The notes beneath the pieces are model-generated. The model was not told the DNA's origin. It was given only the letters and a program-made list of their open reading frames with translations, and searched no databases. 46,854 nt of DNA, taken from the NCBI GenBank assembly GCA_903944085.1, contig CAJAQO010000316.1, forward strand, positions 1 to 46,854. Reading direction: 5' to 3'. The translations under genes and the position numbers were made by a program. Positions 33,182 to 42,692 of this stretch are shown piece after piece (the first letter of the stretch is position 1; every line of letters begins with the position of its first letter). The stretch comes from an uncultured Verrucomicrobia subdivision 3 bacterium. GTDB taxonomy: Bacteria; Verrucomicrobiota; Verrucomicrobiia; Limisphaerales; UBA11358.

Positions 33182-36100
33182 ATGAAAAAAAACATACTCC
33201 AGTTTAAAAAAATCGCCCTTTTGGCGTTGGCGCTGTCGTCCGGTTTAGTATCAGCCGACCAGACTTGGAAAGGCACCACCAGCACGCTCTGGGCCACGAC
33301 CGGCAATTGGAGCGGCAATGCGGTGCCCGGCACGGGTGATCTCGCCATCTACAGCCTTTCTTCCACGGCCAACTTGAGCAATTATCTGTCAGCCAGCTAT
33401 TCAATCAAAGGCATTCTCGTCAGCAACGTGACCACAGCCGCGGGCGTCGGCGGCGTCAGCCTCAACAGCACCAATTCCGGGGTCGCGCTCACCTTGGGGG
33501 CCGGCGGCATTGACATGACCAGCGCAGCCACCAACCTGACTATGACGCTGCCGGTGGTGCTCGGCGCGAATCAGAGTTGGATTGTCACCAACAGCAAGAC
33601 GTTGACGATTGCGAGCGGAGTTTCCGGCAGCGGCACGTTGCTCAAGAACACGCCCAATGCCTCGAGCACGGCATTCGGCCAGCTTTCGTTGAACGCCTCA
33701 AATACGTTTACCGGTATATTTACCATCAACGCCGGCCGGGTTGTCCTCGGCAATGCTTTTGCGCTGGGCAGTTCTAGCGCGGCGGCTATCGTCAATAGCG
33801 GCGGCCAGATCTATTGGACTGCGGCTTATACCATCGCCAAATCATTCCAAGTGAGCGGATCGGGGCTGGCCGGTGATGGCACCTTGCGGGAGTCCGGCAG
33901 CGTGGCCAGCACCATCAATGGCAATATCACGATGCTGGCGGACGCCATGCCCTTGAAGATGGACGGCGGCAGTTCTTTCACGCTAAACGGCAACATTACC
34001 GGCACCAACCGCAACCTTAATATCACGCTTGACGGTTCCACCAGCAGCACGATCAGCGGGGCGGTGAACATTGGCACGGGCGGGTTCACCAAGGCCAGCA
34101 CTTCCACGCTGATCCTCAACGGTGGCAGCAACGTGTGGTCCGGTGGCACTTTGATCAGCGGCGGCGGGTTGACGATTGGCAACGGTGGCGCGGGCAGCAT
34201 TGGCACCGGCACGATTACCAACAACGGCACGCTCACGTTTAACACCACCAGCCCGATCACCATCAACGACATTGTTTTGGGCACCGGTAGTTTGATTCAG
34301 AACGGCACCGGCGCGCTGACGCTGGGCAATGTTGATCCTTACACGGGCAACACCACCATTGGCGCGGGAGCGCGGCTGAACCTCGCGGCTGCCGCCGCGA
34401 TTCCAAACACCACGACGGCGACGCTCACCGTCAATGGCGTTTTGGATGTGACGGGTCCGGGTTCCATCACCATCGGCGGCACCCAGACGCTAACCGGTAG
34501 CGGCACGATTTTGGGCAACGTGAATACGGTCAGCGGTGCGACTTTGAACGGAAATCATTTGATCCAAGGCAACCTGACTTTAGCCAGCGGGGCCAATGTG
34601 TTGCCCGCGGGTGCCAACAGTTATGGCGTGCTGACTGTCAATGGCAACACCACGTTGAATGGGCCCACGATCAATTATGATCTGTCAAATGTCGCCACCG
34701 AATCGCCGGCGCTGAATGATGAAATCTATGTCAACGGCGCGCTCACGCTGAACGGCACCACGACGATTGTCCTTAATCCGCGCGCCGGCAATCTCGCTCC
34801 GGGAGCTTACATTTTGATCCGTTACAACGGCGTGCTTTCGGGCAGCGGCAATTTTGTTTTGGATCAGCCTTATGATGGGCTTGCGGTGGACACTTCGGTG
34901 CCGGGTGTCGTGCGTCTGGTCGTCGCGGCGGGCAGCCAGTTGACTTGGGTTGGCGACGGCAGTGTGAACACTTGGGATATTAATTCCACCGCCAACTGGA
35001 ACAACGGTGCTGGTGCGTCGGTTTTTCATCAGTATGACAGTGTTCTATTCAACGACAACGGCTCCGCTTCGCCCGCTGTCAATATCACGACGAATGTCAA
35101 GCCGGCGCTGATCATCGTCGGCGACGCTTCCGCGAACTATGTTTTCTCTGGCAACGGCAAGATCAGCGGTGCGGCCTCTATTCTCAAGACGAACACTAGC
35201 ACGTTGACCATCACGACCATCAGCAATGACTACAGTGGGCCGACGATTGTGCAGGCCGGCACGATTTCCATGCAGGACAACGGCACCTTCCCGGCGGCGG
35301 GCGGCATTGTCATTTCCAATGGGGCCACTTATCAGTTTGCCCCGCCCAGCAGCGTGAATATTGGTTCCCCGCTGGCATCGTCCATTACTGGCAGCGGCAC
35401 GCTTCAAATTGCCGGCAGCGGCATTGTGAATTTGGGCAACCAAGGCAACACCATCCCAAAAATCAATATTGCTCTCGCTCCCGGTGCGTTGATTGACGTT
35501 CAGAGCGGCACCTTGCGCAACGGCGGTTGGCAGGGCGGCTTCTGGACCGATGGACTTACTTGGACCAACATGGCGGACCTCCAGGTGGACGGGACTTTTG
35601 ATGAGTGGGACGGCAACACGGCCTATGTCAATCAGCTCAACGGCGGAGGCATTGTCGGCATCGGCATCAGCAGTGCCGCTTCTGGAACTCACACCATGAC
35701 CGTGGGAGTGAACAATGGCAGCGGCAGTTTTTACGGAACGGTGGAATGCAATATTTCCCCGGCCACCAACAGCACTCTGACCTTCAACAAAATCGGCACG
35801 GGCACGCAGTATATTGACCGCTTCACCCGCGGCAACGGTGGCACGGGCACGCCGACGCTCAATGTCAACGGCGGCATATTGCAGTTGGGCGGGAGCTCGG
35901 ATAATGTTGCCGCTGCTGCCACCGTGAACGCCGGCGGCATCCTACAACTCGCCAAATCCAGCACGGCTGGTGTGCACGCCCTCGGCGGCACCTTGACCAT
36001 CAACAGTAACGGCCTCTGCCAACTCACCGGCACCGGTGGCGACCAGATTTATTACGGGGCGTCGGTCGCGGTGAACGCGGGCGGCACGTTTGATCTCAAC

Positions 36101-39100
36101 GGCCAGAGCGAGGGAATCAACGGTCTGTCTGGCGCGGGCGTGGTTGAGAGCACCACTGGTTACGCTGTGCTGACCGTGGGATCGAATAACGCGAGCAGCA
36201 CTTTTGCCGGACTGCTGACGGATTATTCCGGCAACGCACTGGCCCTGACCAAGGTCGGCACTGGAACCCAGATCATGACTGGCACCAACACTTACACCGG
36301 CGGCACATTGGTAGGTTGGGGAACCTTGCAGTATGGCAACGCCATTACTAACTCGGTGCCCAGCGGCGATATCGGCTTGGTGAATCCCACCAACGCGGCC
36401 ACTGCCACTTTGAGTTTCGTGGTCGCCACCAATACGACCATCACTTACAACGGAAATATCACCAATGGCGCGGCTGGCGGCAACCTCTATGAAAACGGTT
36501 TCGGCGGAACGCTGATCTTGGGCGGCACCAACACCTTTCTGGGCAACGTCAACATCAATGCCGGGGCGCTTTGGATCCACAATAGTTATGGTCTGGGCTT
36601 GGGCGTCAAGACGGTTCAGTTGACTGCGGGCACGGCTGGTCAATGCACGCTTCACCTTGATGGCTCAGGTGGCAACATTGATCTGGGCCCCAACATTAGT
36701 TACAACACAAGCTATGTGACCGGCACCATTTACAATGAAGGTGGTGACAATACCATTGAGGGCACTTTCAATCTGACCAGCGGCGGCGGCGATACCTCCA
36801 TCTTCGCCAACGCCGGTTCGCTGACGCTCACGGGCTCGCTCATCCCCAACACTACCGGTCGCAATTTGGAGATCGGCGGCGCGGGCAATGGAACGAATAC
36901 TATTGGCGGCTATATCTCGGACGGCTCCGGTGCCAACACTCTCTCGGGTCTGCTCAAAATGGGCACCGGCAACTGGACCTTGCTCGGCAATAACACCTTC
37001 TCTGGCATTACCGCAGTCGAAGGCGGCACGCTGGTGCTTGGCGCCACCGGCACGCTGCCCTTAACCACCAGCATCAATGTTTACAGCAACGCCACGCTGG
37101 ATGTTTCCCTCGCCGCCGCCGCGGCAGGCGGCGTTTGGACCAACAACGGCAAATCTTTTCTCGGCAGCGGCACGGTGAATGGTAATGTGGCGCTCGCCAA
37201 CAATTCGTTGCTCCAGCCCGGCGGTTCTGGCTCGCGCGGCACGCTCACCTTCAACAACAACCTTATCTTGAGCCTCGGCGTCACGAATCAATTTGATTTG
37301 GGCACCGACCTGACCCCCGGCACCGGCTCCAACGATCTCGTGGTGGTGCATGGCAACCTTGATCCGCAAGGTTCCACCATCAGCATCAATCCGCTCCAGC
37401 CGTTGAGTCCCGGCACTTATCGGTTGTTCACTTATGCCGGCAGTAAGTTGAGTTCGTTCAATCCCACGCCACTGGTGAGCACGCCCTCGCGGTATATCTT
37501 GGCCGTGGACGAAACCACCCCGAATCAGATTAATCTTATCGTGAGCGGAACTGTCTCCAGCCTTACCTGGTATGGTTCTACCACGAATTGGGACATCAAC
37601 ACTACGGCCAACTGGAATCTTGGCGCGCAGAAATATGATAACTTCGACGCCGTCACCTTTGACGACACGTCAGTGACCAACTTGGTGAACATTGTTAGCC
37701 CAGTGCTGCCCACGGCGGTCGCGTTCAACAACTCGGCGACCAACTATACCATGCAAGGTGCCGGCAAAATCAGCGGTCCGGTTGGCATCTCGAAATCCGG
37801 CAGCGCCGTGCTGCGCATCAACAACGCCAATGACTTCATTGGCCCGGTCAATGTTTCCGGCGGCACTTTGATGGCGGGCAGCGCCACCGCGTTTGGGGCT
37901 ACGAACGGCGTTGTAACCGTTGCCAGCGGGGCCACCCTCGATGTGAACGCCCAGAATCTCGGTCTGAAACCTTTTGTCGTGGGCGGCACCGGCGTGGGCA
38001 ACAGCGGAGCGATCATCAATTCCTCGACTACCGCACAAGTCAACGCACTCAACACGGTCACTTTGACCGGTGACACGACTTTTGGCGGCGGCGGGCGCTG
38101 GGACGTTCGTGCCAACGGCGTTCCCTTGGCCAGTCTCTCCACCGGTGGCAACGCTTACAACCTTACCAAAATCAGCACCAACCAAGTTTCGCTGGTGAGC
38201 GTGGCCATTGACCCCGCACTGGCTAACATCAACGTGGTGGGCGGATTATTTGGTTTTGAAGCCAACAGCACCACCATGGGTAATCCGACCAATATCCTCA
38301 CGATTTGGACCAATGCTCAATTCCAACTGTGGGGACCGACCAATTTGGTCAACAAGCCCATGGTGCTGAATGGTGGAACCAACTGGTGCTTGAACAATGG
38401 CAGCGGCACCGCCACGGTAATCTCGCCCATAACTCTCGCAGCTTCGAGCATCATTGATGTCAGCGGCACTTCCATGACGCTCAATGGCCCGCTGGTCGAA
38501 ACCAACAGCCTTACTTCTATTACCAAAATTGGCAGCGGGTTGCTGGCGCTGGGCGCGACCAATACTTACTCCGGCGGAACCATTGTGACGGCCGGCACAT
38601 TGCAGCTTGGCAGCGGCGGCGTGGGCGGCAACATCGGCACGGGTGCGTTGACGATTAATAGTTCCACGCTGCAGTTCAATCGCAGTGATGATTTCACCTG
38701 GGCGACCGATATGTCCACCGGCACCAACAATACTTTGGTCAAGTTGAATACCGACACGATCACCATTGTCTCGACCAACATCAGTTCAGGTAACGATATG
38801 GTTAATGGCGGCACGCTGATCGTCAGCACCAATGGCTACCTCACTTCTGGCAACCAGTTTTGGATTGCTCAGAATGCCACGACCGGTGCTTGCATCATTA
38901 ATGGCGGCATTTTGATCAGCACCAACTGGGTGGCGGTTGGCCGCAACAACACCAACTCGCTGGGCACCATGATCATCAACAGCGGCTCCGCTCGCAAACT
39001 CGGCCCCGGCAACATCATCGTCGGTTCGCTCGGCGGCGCAGGCACGCTGACCATGAATGGCGGCATCTTTTACAACGACACCGCACTCTATCTCGGCGAA

Positions 39101-40066
39101 ACGGCCAACCAAGGCATCGGTCTGCTGAATCTCAATGGTGGTCTGATCCAAGCCTCCGTGCTTAGTCGCGCGCCTGCGGCTGGCAAAACTTCGATCGCTC
39201 GCTTTAACGGCGGCACGCTTCAGGCCAACACAAACCAAGCGAGCTTCATTGTCATTGATCAGGCGCTGATTCAAAACGGCGGTCTGGTGCTCGACGACGG
39301 CGGCTTCGTCATCACCAACAACCAGCCTTTGATCCCGGATGTCGGTTCGACCGGCGGGTTGACCAAGACTGGCGCTGGAACTTTGTATTTGAATTCAACC
39401 AATACTTACACCGGTCTCACGCTGGTCAACGGCGGCAAACTCGCGGGCAACATCAGCGTTGCGGGGGCGCTCACCGTCGGTGCCAGTGGCACACTTTCGC
39501 CCGGACCGGCCACCATCTTCCCGGTCGGCACGGTCACCGCCGCCGGCGCGGTCACGCTCAACGGCACGCTGGCCGTGGATGTTTCCAAAGACATCGGCGT
39601 CGGCGTCAGCGATCTGGTTGTCGGCAGCACGATCAATTACGGCGGCACGCTGGCGGTGAACCAGCTCGGGGTTCTGGCATATGCGGCCGGCGACTCATTT
39701 AAACTCTTTACTGCGGGAGCTTACACCGGTTCCTTCGCCTCAATCATTCCCGCCTCGCCGGGCACCGGAATTTCCTGGGACACCAGTTATCTGACTGTGG
39801 ACGGAACGCTCCGGGTCAAAGCTGGTGGCTTTCCCGCCACGCCCGCACCGATCACCGCCACCTACACCGGCAGCAACCTTTTATTGAGCTGGCCGGCAGC
39901 TTATCTGGGCCTGCTGCTTCAGGTGGAAACCAACAGTCTTAGCACCGGTTTGACGGTCAATGCCGGCGACTGGCACACCATTGCCGGTTCCGGTGCCAGC
40001 ACGAGCATTTCAATTCCGGTTAATCCAGCCAATCCCGCAGTTTATTTCCGGTTGGTGAAACCGTAG
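33182..40066 (+). CDS. Giant exported beta-strand-repeat protein (autotransporter-associated repeats)
   Basis: 2294 aa with an N-terminal signal peptide (about 1-25, ending Val-Ser-Ala). The protein is almost wholly Gly/Thr/Asn/Ser-rich beta-helix. Many units follow the autotransporter-associated repeat pattern, for example Leu-x-Leu-x-Gly-x-Asn-Thr-Tyr-Ser-Gly-Gly-Thr then Val-x-x-Gly-Thr-Leu-x-Leu-Gly. A distinct module with Thr-Trp-x-Gly, Trp-Asp-Ile-Asn and Asn-Trp-Asn occurs at about residues 28, 587 and 1460, dividing the protein into three large blocks. There is no C-terminal beta-barrel translocator. Instead the last ~70 residues form the module ending Tyr-Phe-Arg-Leu found in other exported proteins here. 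Probably a surface or matrix adhesin, secretion route unclear. The frame is intact over 6.9 kb. Confidence 0.9.
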   Translation: MKKNILQFKKIALLALALSSGLVSADQTWKGTTSTLWATTGNWSGNAVPGTGDLAIYSLSSTANLSNYLSASYSIKGILVSNVTTAAGVGGVSLNSTNSGVALTLGAGGIDMTSAATNLTMTLPVVLGANQSWIVTNSKTLTIASGVSGSGTLLKNTPNASSTAFGQLSLNASNTFTGIFTINAGRVVLGNAFALGSSSAAAIVNSGGQIYWTAAYTIAKSFQVSGSGLAGDGTLRESGSVASTINGNITMLADAMPLKMDGGSSFTLNGNITGTNRNLNITLDGSTSSTISGAVNIGTGGFTKASTSTLILNGGSNVWSGGTLISGGGLTIGNGGAGSIGTGTITNNGTLTFNTTSPITINDIVLGTGSLIQNGTGALTLGNVDPYTGNTTIGAGARLNLAAAAAIPNTTTATLTVNGVLDVTGPGSITIGGTQTLTGSGTILGNVNTVSGATLNGNHLIQGNLTLASGANVLPAGANSYGVLTVNGNTTLNGPTINYDLSNVATESPALNDEIYVNGALTLNGTTTIVLNPRAGNLAPGAYILIRYNGVLSGSGNFVLDQPYDGLAVDTSVPGVVRLVVAAGSQLTWVGDGSVNTWDINSTANWNNGAGASVFHQYDSVLFNDNGSASPAVNITTNVKPALIIVGDASANYVFSGNGKISGAASILKTNTSTLTITTISNDYSGPTIVQAGTISMQDNGTFPAAGGIVISNGATYQFAPPSSVNIGSPLASSITGSGTLQIAGSGIVNLGNQGNTIPKINIALAPGALIDVQSGTLRNGGWQGGFWTDGLTWTNMADLQVDGTFDEWDGNTAYVNQLNGGGIVGIGISSAASGTHTMTVGVNNGSGSFYGTVECNISPATNSTLTFNKIGTGTQYIDRFTRGNGGTGTPTLNVNGGILQLGGSSDNVAAAATVNAGGILQLAKSSTAGVHALGGTLTINSNGLCQLTGTGGDQIYYGASVAVNAGGTFDLNGQSEGINGLSGAGVVESTTGYAVLTVGSNNASSTFAGLLTDYSGNALALTKVGTGTQIMTGTNTYTGGTLVGWGTLQYGNAITNSVPSGDIGLVNPTNAATATLSFVVATNTTITYNGNITNGAAGGNLYENGFGGTLILGGTNTFLGNVNINAGALWIHNSYGLGLGVKTVQLTAGTAGQCTLHLDGSGGNIDLGPNISYNTSYVTGTIYNEGGDNTIEGTFNLTSGGGDTSIFANAGSLTLTGSLIPNTTGRNLEIGGAGNGTNTIGGYISDGSGANTLSGLLKMGTGNWTLLGNNTFSGITAVEGGTLVLGATGTLPLTTSINVYSNATLDVSLAAAAAGGVWTNNGKSFLGSGTVNGNVALANNSLLQPGGSGSRGTLTFNNNLILSLGVTNQFDLGTDLTPGTGSNDLVVVHGNLDPQGSTISINPLQPLSPGTYRLFTYAGSKLSSFNPTPLVSTPSRYILAVDETTPNQINLIVSGTVSSLTWYGSTTNWDINTTANWNLGAQKYDNFDAVTFDDTSVTNLVNIVSPVLPTAVAFNNSATNYTMQGAGKISGPVGISKSGSAVLRINNANDFIGPVNVSGGTLMAGSATAFGATNGVVTVASGATLDVNAQNLGLKPFVVGGTGVGNSGAIINSSTTAQVNALNTVTLTGDTTFGGGGRWDVRANGVPLASLSTGGNAYNLTKISTNQVSLVSVAIDPALANINVVGGLFGFEANSTTMGNPTNILTIWTNAQFQLWGPTNLVNKPMVLNGGTNWCLNNGSGTATVISPITLAASSIIDVSGTSMTLNGPLVETNSLTSITKIGSGLLALGATNTYSGGTIVTAGTLQLGSGGVGGNIGTGALTINSSTLQFNRSDDFTWATDMSTGTNNTLVKLNTDTITIVSTNISSGNDMVNGGTLIVSTNGYLTSGNQFWIAQNATTGACIINGGILISTNWVAVGRNNTNSLGTMIINSGSARKLGPGNIIVGSLGGAGTLTMNGGIFYNDTALYLGETANQGIGLLNLNGGLIQASVLSRAPAAGKTSIARFNGGTLQANTNQASFIVIDQALIQNGGLVLDDGGFVITNNQPLIPDVGSTGGLTKTGAGTLYLNSTNTYTGLTLVNGGKLAGNISVAGALTVGASGTLSPGPATIFPVGTVTAAGAVTLNGTLAVDVSKDIGVGVSDLVVGSTINYGGTLAVNQLGVLAYAAGDSFKLFTAGAYTGSFASIIPASPGTGISWDTSYLTVDGTLRVKAGGFPATPAPITATYTGSNLLLSWPAAYLGLLLQVETNSLSTGLTVNAGDWHTIAGSGASTSISIPVNPANPAVYFRLVKP

Positions 40067-40093
40067 GCAACAGTCTGAAAATTGGTATTTTCA

Positions 40094-40132
40094 CGGGGCA
40101 CGGATTTTTTGTCCGTGCTCCGACCTTTTTTC
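40094..40132 (+). terminator. Rho-independent terminator of the giant gene
   Basis: An 11-bp stem CGGGGCACGGA/TCCGTGCTCCG (one G-T pair) with a 7-nt loop (40094-40122) is followed by a run of six T, 28 nt after the stop codon. Confidence 0.75.
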
Positions 40133-40160
40133 AAGCGCGTAAAGCCAGCCAACCGGTTTT

Positions 40161-40200
40161 GAAAACAAAGACGGCGCGGACTTTGGAGTTCGCGCCGTTT
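40161..40200 (-). terminator. Terminator of the fucosidase gene
   Basis: On the minus strand ACGGCGCG pairs with CGCGCCGT (40171-40198, stem extended past one mismatch) and is followed by a TCTTTGTTTTC tract, 17 nt beyond the stop codon at 40215. Confidence 0.65.
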
Positions 40201-40214
40201 GAATTTGGCCGGAT

Positions 40215-41651
40215 TTATTTTTGCGCCGCGACTTTCGCCGCTTGGTCTTTGATTTCCAGACAAACCACGGAGGCGATTTTATCGGGGGCCTGTTCAGGCA
40301 ACTGGATGCTCACGCCGGATGCGGATGGTTGCACCGCGAGTTTTTTGTGGTCGGCCAGCAGATAGGCTTTTTTAACGCGGCTTTGCAGACCGGCAAGTTC
40401 AAATTTTCCATTCGCGGGCCAGTTGAAAATGTGGACGTAGATTTTTCCGGGACGGGTGTGAATGCCGAGAAATGATTTGCCCGGCCTGGTCGTGCAGCGC
40501 CAATCCCAAGCGGGAATAAACTTCGGCTTGCCGTTTTTGTCCTTTTCCGTCGTGCTGAAGGCACCGGCCTCCGCGCCGAACGGCGTTGGGCCGCTGCCGT
40601 AAATCGCCTCGCCGTTCACTTTCATCCACGCGCCGACTTCGGCCAACCGCTCGATGCTCGGCTGCGGAATCAGGCCTTCGCTCGTCGGCCCGACGTTCAA
40701 CAAATAATTGCCACCCTTGCTGGCAATGTCACACAAATTGCGAATCAGCGTCTCGGTGGATTTCCAATTCTGGTCATCCTTTTTAAAACCCCAGGTGCCG
40801 TTCATCGTCATGCACGTTTCCCAGTCGCGGCCAGGATAGCCTTGCGGCGGGATGAACTGCTCCGGCGTTTCGGTGTCGCCTCTGAAACCGCCGCCGAGCC
40901 GGTTGTTCATGATGATGCCGGGCTTGAGCGCCTTGACTTCGGAATACAGCTTTTGGGCGCGATCAAAATTCATGTCGCGCGGCGTGTCCCACCAGAGCAC
41001 GGCGGGAAACTCGCCGTAGTTCGACAAAATTTCCTTCACCTGCGGCACGGCAATTTTGTCAATGTAATCGTCCATGCTGTGCTCTTGCGCCGGATCCCAC
41101 TTGCCGCCGGAGGCCGCGCCCCCGTTGTTCCAATCCTGCGCTTGCGAATAATAAAAGCCGAGCTTGATGCCGTTTTTGCGGCAGGCGGCGGCGAGTTCCT
41201 GGAGCGGATCGCGCCCGAACGGCGAGGCGTGCGTGATGCCCCACTGGCTCGCGCGGGTGTCGAACATCGCAAAGCCGTCGTGATGTTTCGAGGTGATGAC
41301 AATATATTTCATGCCCGCGTCCTTGGCCGTTTTGACCCACGCGTCGGCATCAAATTTCACCGGATTGAACTGCTTGGCGAACTGCTGATATTCCGCCATC
41401 GGAATTTTGCCGCGATTCATGATCCACTCGCCGATGCCGGCCACGGGCTTGTCGTGATAATAACCGGCGGGCACGGAATAAACGCCCCAGTGGATGAACA
41501 TGCCGAACTTGGCCTCGCGCCACCACGCCATGCGCGCATCGCGTTGCGCCTTGGTTTCGATCTTGTCGGTCTGGTTGGTTTGCGCCGTGGCCGCCGGCAC
41601 CAATGCCGCCAATGCCAGCGCGGCGGCCACGATGAGTTGTTTTGTTTTCAT
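40215..41651 (-). CDS. Exported alpha-L-fucosidase (GH29)
   Basis: 478 aa with a signal peptide (about 1-23, ending Ala-Thr-Ala-Gln). The catalytic domain follows GH29: Lys-Phe-Gly-Met-Phe-Ile-His-Trp-Gly-Val-Tyr-Ser-Val near 50, Ser-Lys-His-His-Asp-Gly-Phe-Ala near 120, and the nucleophile Asp222 in Leu-Trp-Trp-Asp-Thr-Pro. A Gly-Gly-Asn-Tyr-Leu-Leu-Asn-Val-Gly-Pro motif marks the end of the barrel. A C-terminal beta-sandwich of ~110 residues completes the usual layout. The enzyme frees L-fucose from glycans such as algal fucoidan or host mucin. With the GH2 protein it points to polysaccharide use, although the two are 30 kb apart. Confidence 0.93.
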   Translation of the reverse strand: MKTKQLIVAAALALAALVPAATAQTNQTDKIETKAQRDARMAWWREAKFGMFIHWGVYSVPAGYYHDKPVAGIGEWIMNRGKIPMAEYQQFAKQFNPVKFDADAWVKTAKDAGMKYIVITSKHHDGFAMFDTRASQWGITHASPFGRDPLQELAAACRKNGIKLGFYYSQAQDWNNGGAASGGKWDPAQEHSMDDYIDKIAVPQVKEILSNYGEFPAVLWWDTPRDMNFDRAQKLYSEVKALKPGIIMNNRLGGGFRGDTETPEQFIPPQGYPGRDWETCMTMNGTWGFKKDDQNWKSTETLIRNLCDIASKGGNYLLNVGPTSEGLIPQPSIERLAEVGAWMKVNGEAIYGSGPTPFGAEAGAFSTTEKDKNGKPKFIPAWDWRCTTRPGKSFLGIHTRPGKIYVHIFNWPANGKFELAGLQSRVKKAYLLADHKKLAVQPSASGVSIQLPEQAPDKIASVVCLEIKDQAAKVAAQK

Positions 41652-41987
41652 ATGTATTTTGTGTGTTTAACCGAATTAAAAAACGTTCCGGTTCAAATTT
41701 CCACGGTAATGTTCCTTGGCAGACGACCGGAACCGCGAAAAGTTTCAATCAGACTGCAACCACGTCGGAGCGGTCAGGATTAAACTCATTGCACTGATGA
41801 CGCCGGCTCCGCGTGGACGCCGCGTAGCTCCACGAAGCAATCCGCAGTAAAAGCAAATTGCCAAACCGCATTGAAAAAATTCTGGCCGCGCACAAGCAAA
41901 GCGCCGGCGATTTCCGCAGACAGTGATGTTTTCAAAATGGAGCCGGCCGCTTGGGCTGCCCGGTCCCCGGTTTCCTTTGCGCCGGCT
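41652..41987. other. Intergenic region between fucosidase and response regulator
   Basis: No gene supported. A CGTGGA/TCCACG pairing around 41812-41838 could be a weak hairpin. The stretch before the fucosidase start is A/T-rich and presumably carries its promoter, but no clear box was identified. Confidence 0.35.
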
Positions 41988-42680
41988 TTAATCGCTGGCC
42001 GGATTTTCGCTATTCTCCAATTGGATGGCGAAGCGGATCAACTGGGCGGTGCTTTTCAGATTGAGCTTTTGGCGAATGTTGGCCTTGTGGACGGCGACGG
42101 TTTTGGCGCTCAGATGCAACTGCTGCGCGATTTCCTTGGGCGATTTGCCCCCGCCAATCAATTGAAAAATTTCAAATTCGCGGTCGGTGAGAATTTCCAT
42201 CGGCGACCGGTTCGTGTGCGGTCTGCCGGAAAGCCGTTCCAACATGCGCTCGGTGACTTCCTTGCTCACATAAACGTGGTTGTCCAACACCTGCCGGATG
42301 GCTTTGACCAATTCTTCCGGCGGCTGCTGTTTGGTGATGTAGCCGCTCGCCCCCGCCCGCAGCATGCGTTCCGCGTAGAGCGTTTCCTCATGCATCGAGA
42401 TGCCGAGGATGGCCTGTTGGGGATGCATTGCCTTGAGATCCTTGACCAGCTCCAGCCCGCTCTTGCCGGGCAAAGTGATGTCCACCAGCACCAGGTCCGG
42501 CGTGAGTTTCTGGACGGCGTCCATGGCCTGCTGGGCATTCTCCGCTTCGCCACAGATCATCAGGTCCGGCTCGCGGGCGATCGTCCCGCGCAGACCTTCG
42601 CGCATCATGGGATGATCATCAACGATCAGGATTTTTCGTTTTGCCGCCGTCCAGGGTGACAGGGATATTCGTTTCGCCAT
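41988..42680 (-). CDS. NarL-type response regulator, partner of the PAS kinase
   Basis: 230 aa. The receiver domain (about 15-135) has Ile-Val-Asp-Asp-His-Pro-Met-Met, phosphoacceptor Asp in Leu-Val-Asp-Ile-Thr-Leu-Pro-Gly-Lys and Lys in Tyr-Ile-Thr-Lys. The LuxR-type helix-turn-helix (about 160-220) has Leu-Thr-Asp-Arg-Glu-Phe-Glu-Ile-Phe and the recognition helix with Thr-Val-Ala-Val-His-Lys-Ala-Asn-Ile-Arg. It starts 12 nt after the kinase stop codon, so kinase and regulator form one transcript. HisKA_3 kinases pair with NarL-type regulators as a rule, which agrees. Target genes unknown. Confidence 0.93.
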   Translation of the reverse strand: MAKRISLSPWTAAKRKILIVDDHPMMREGLRGTIAREPDLMICGEAENAQQAMDAVQKLTPDLVLVDITLPGKSGLELVKDLKAMHPQQAILGISMHEETLYAERMLRAGASGYITKQQPPEELVKAIRQVLDNHVYVSKEVTERMLERLSGRPHTNRSPMEILTDREFEIFQLIGGGKSPKEIAQQLHLSAKTVAVHKANIRQKLNLKSTAQLIRFAIQLENSENPASD

Positions 42681-42692
42681 ATTAATCCTTTT

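Noticed and set aside
35045-35692. Minus-strand ORFs of 100-237 aa within the giant repeat gene
   Set aside because: They are antisense readings of Gly/Thr/Asn-rich repeats, recurring with the same composition at several places, and have no start context.
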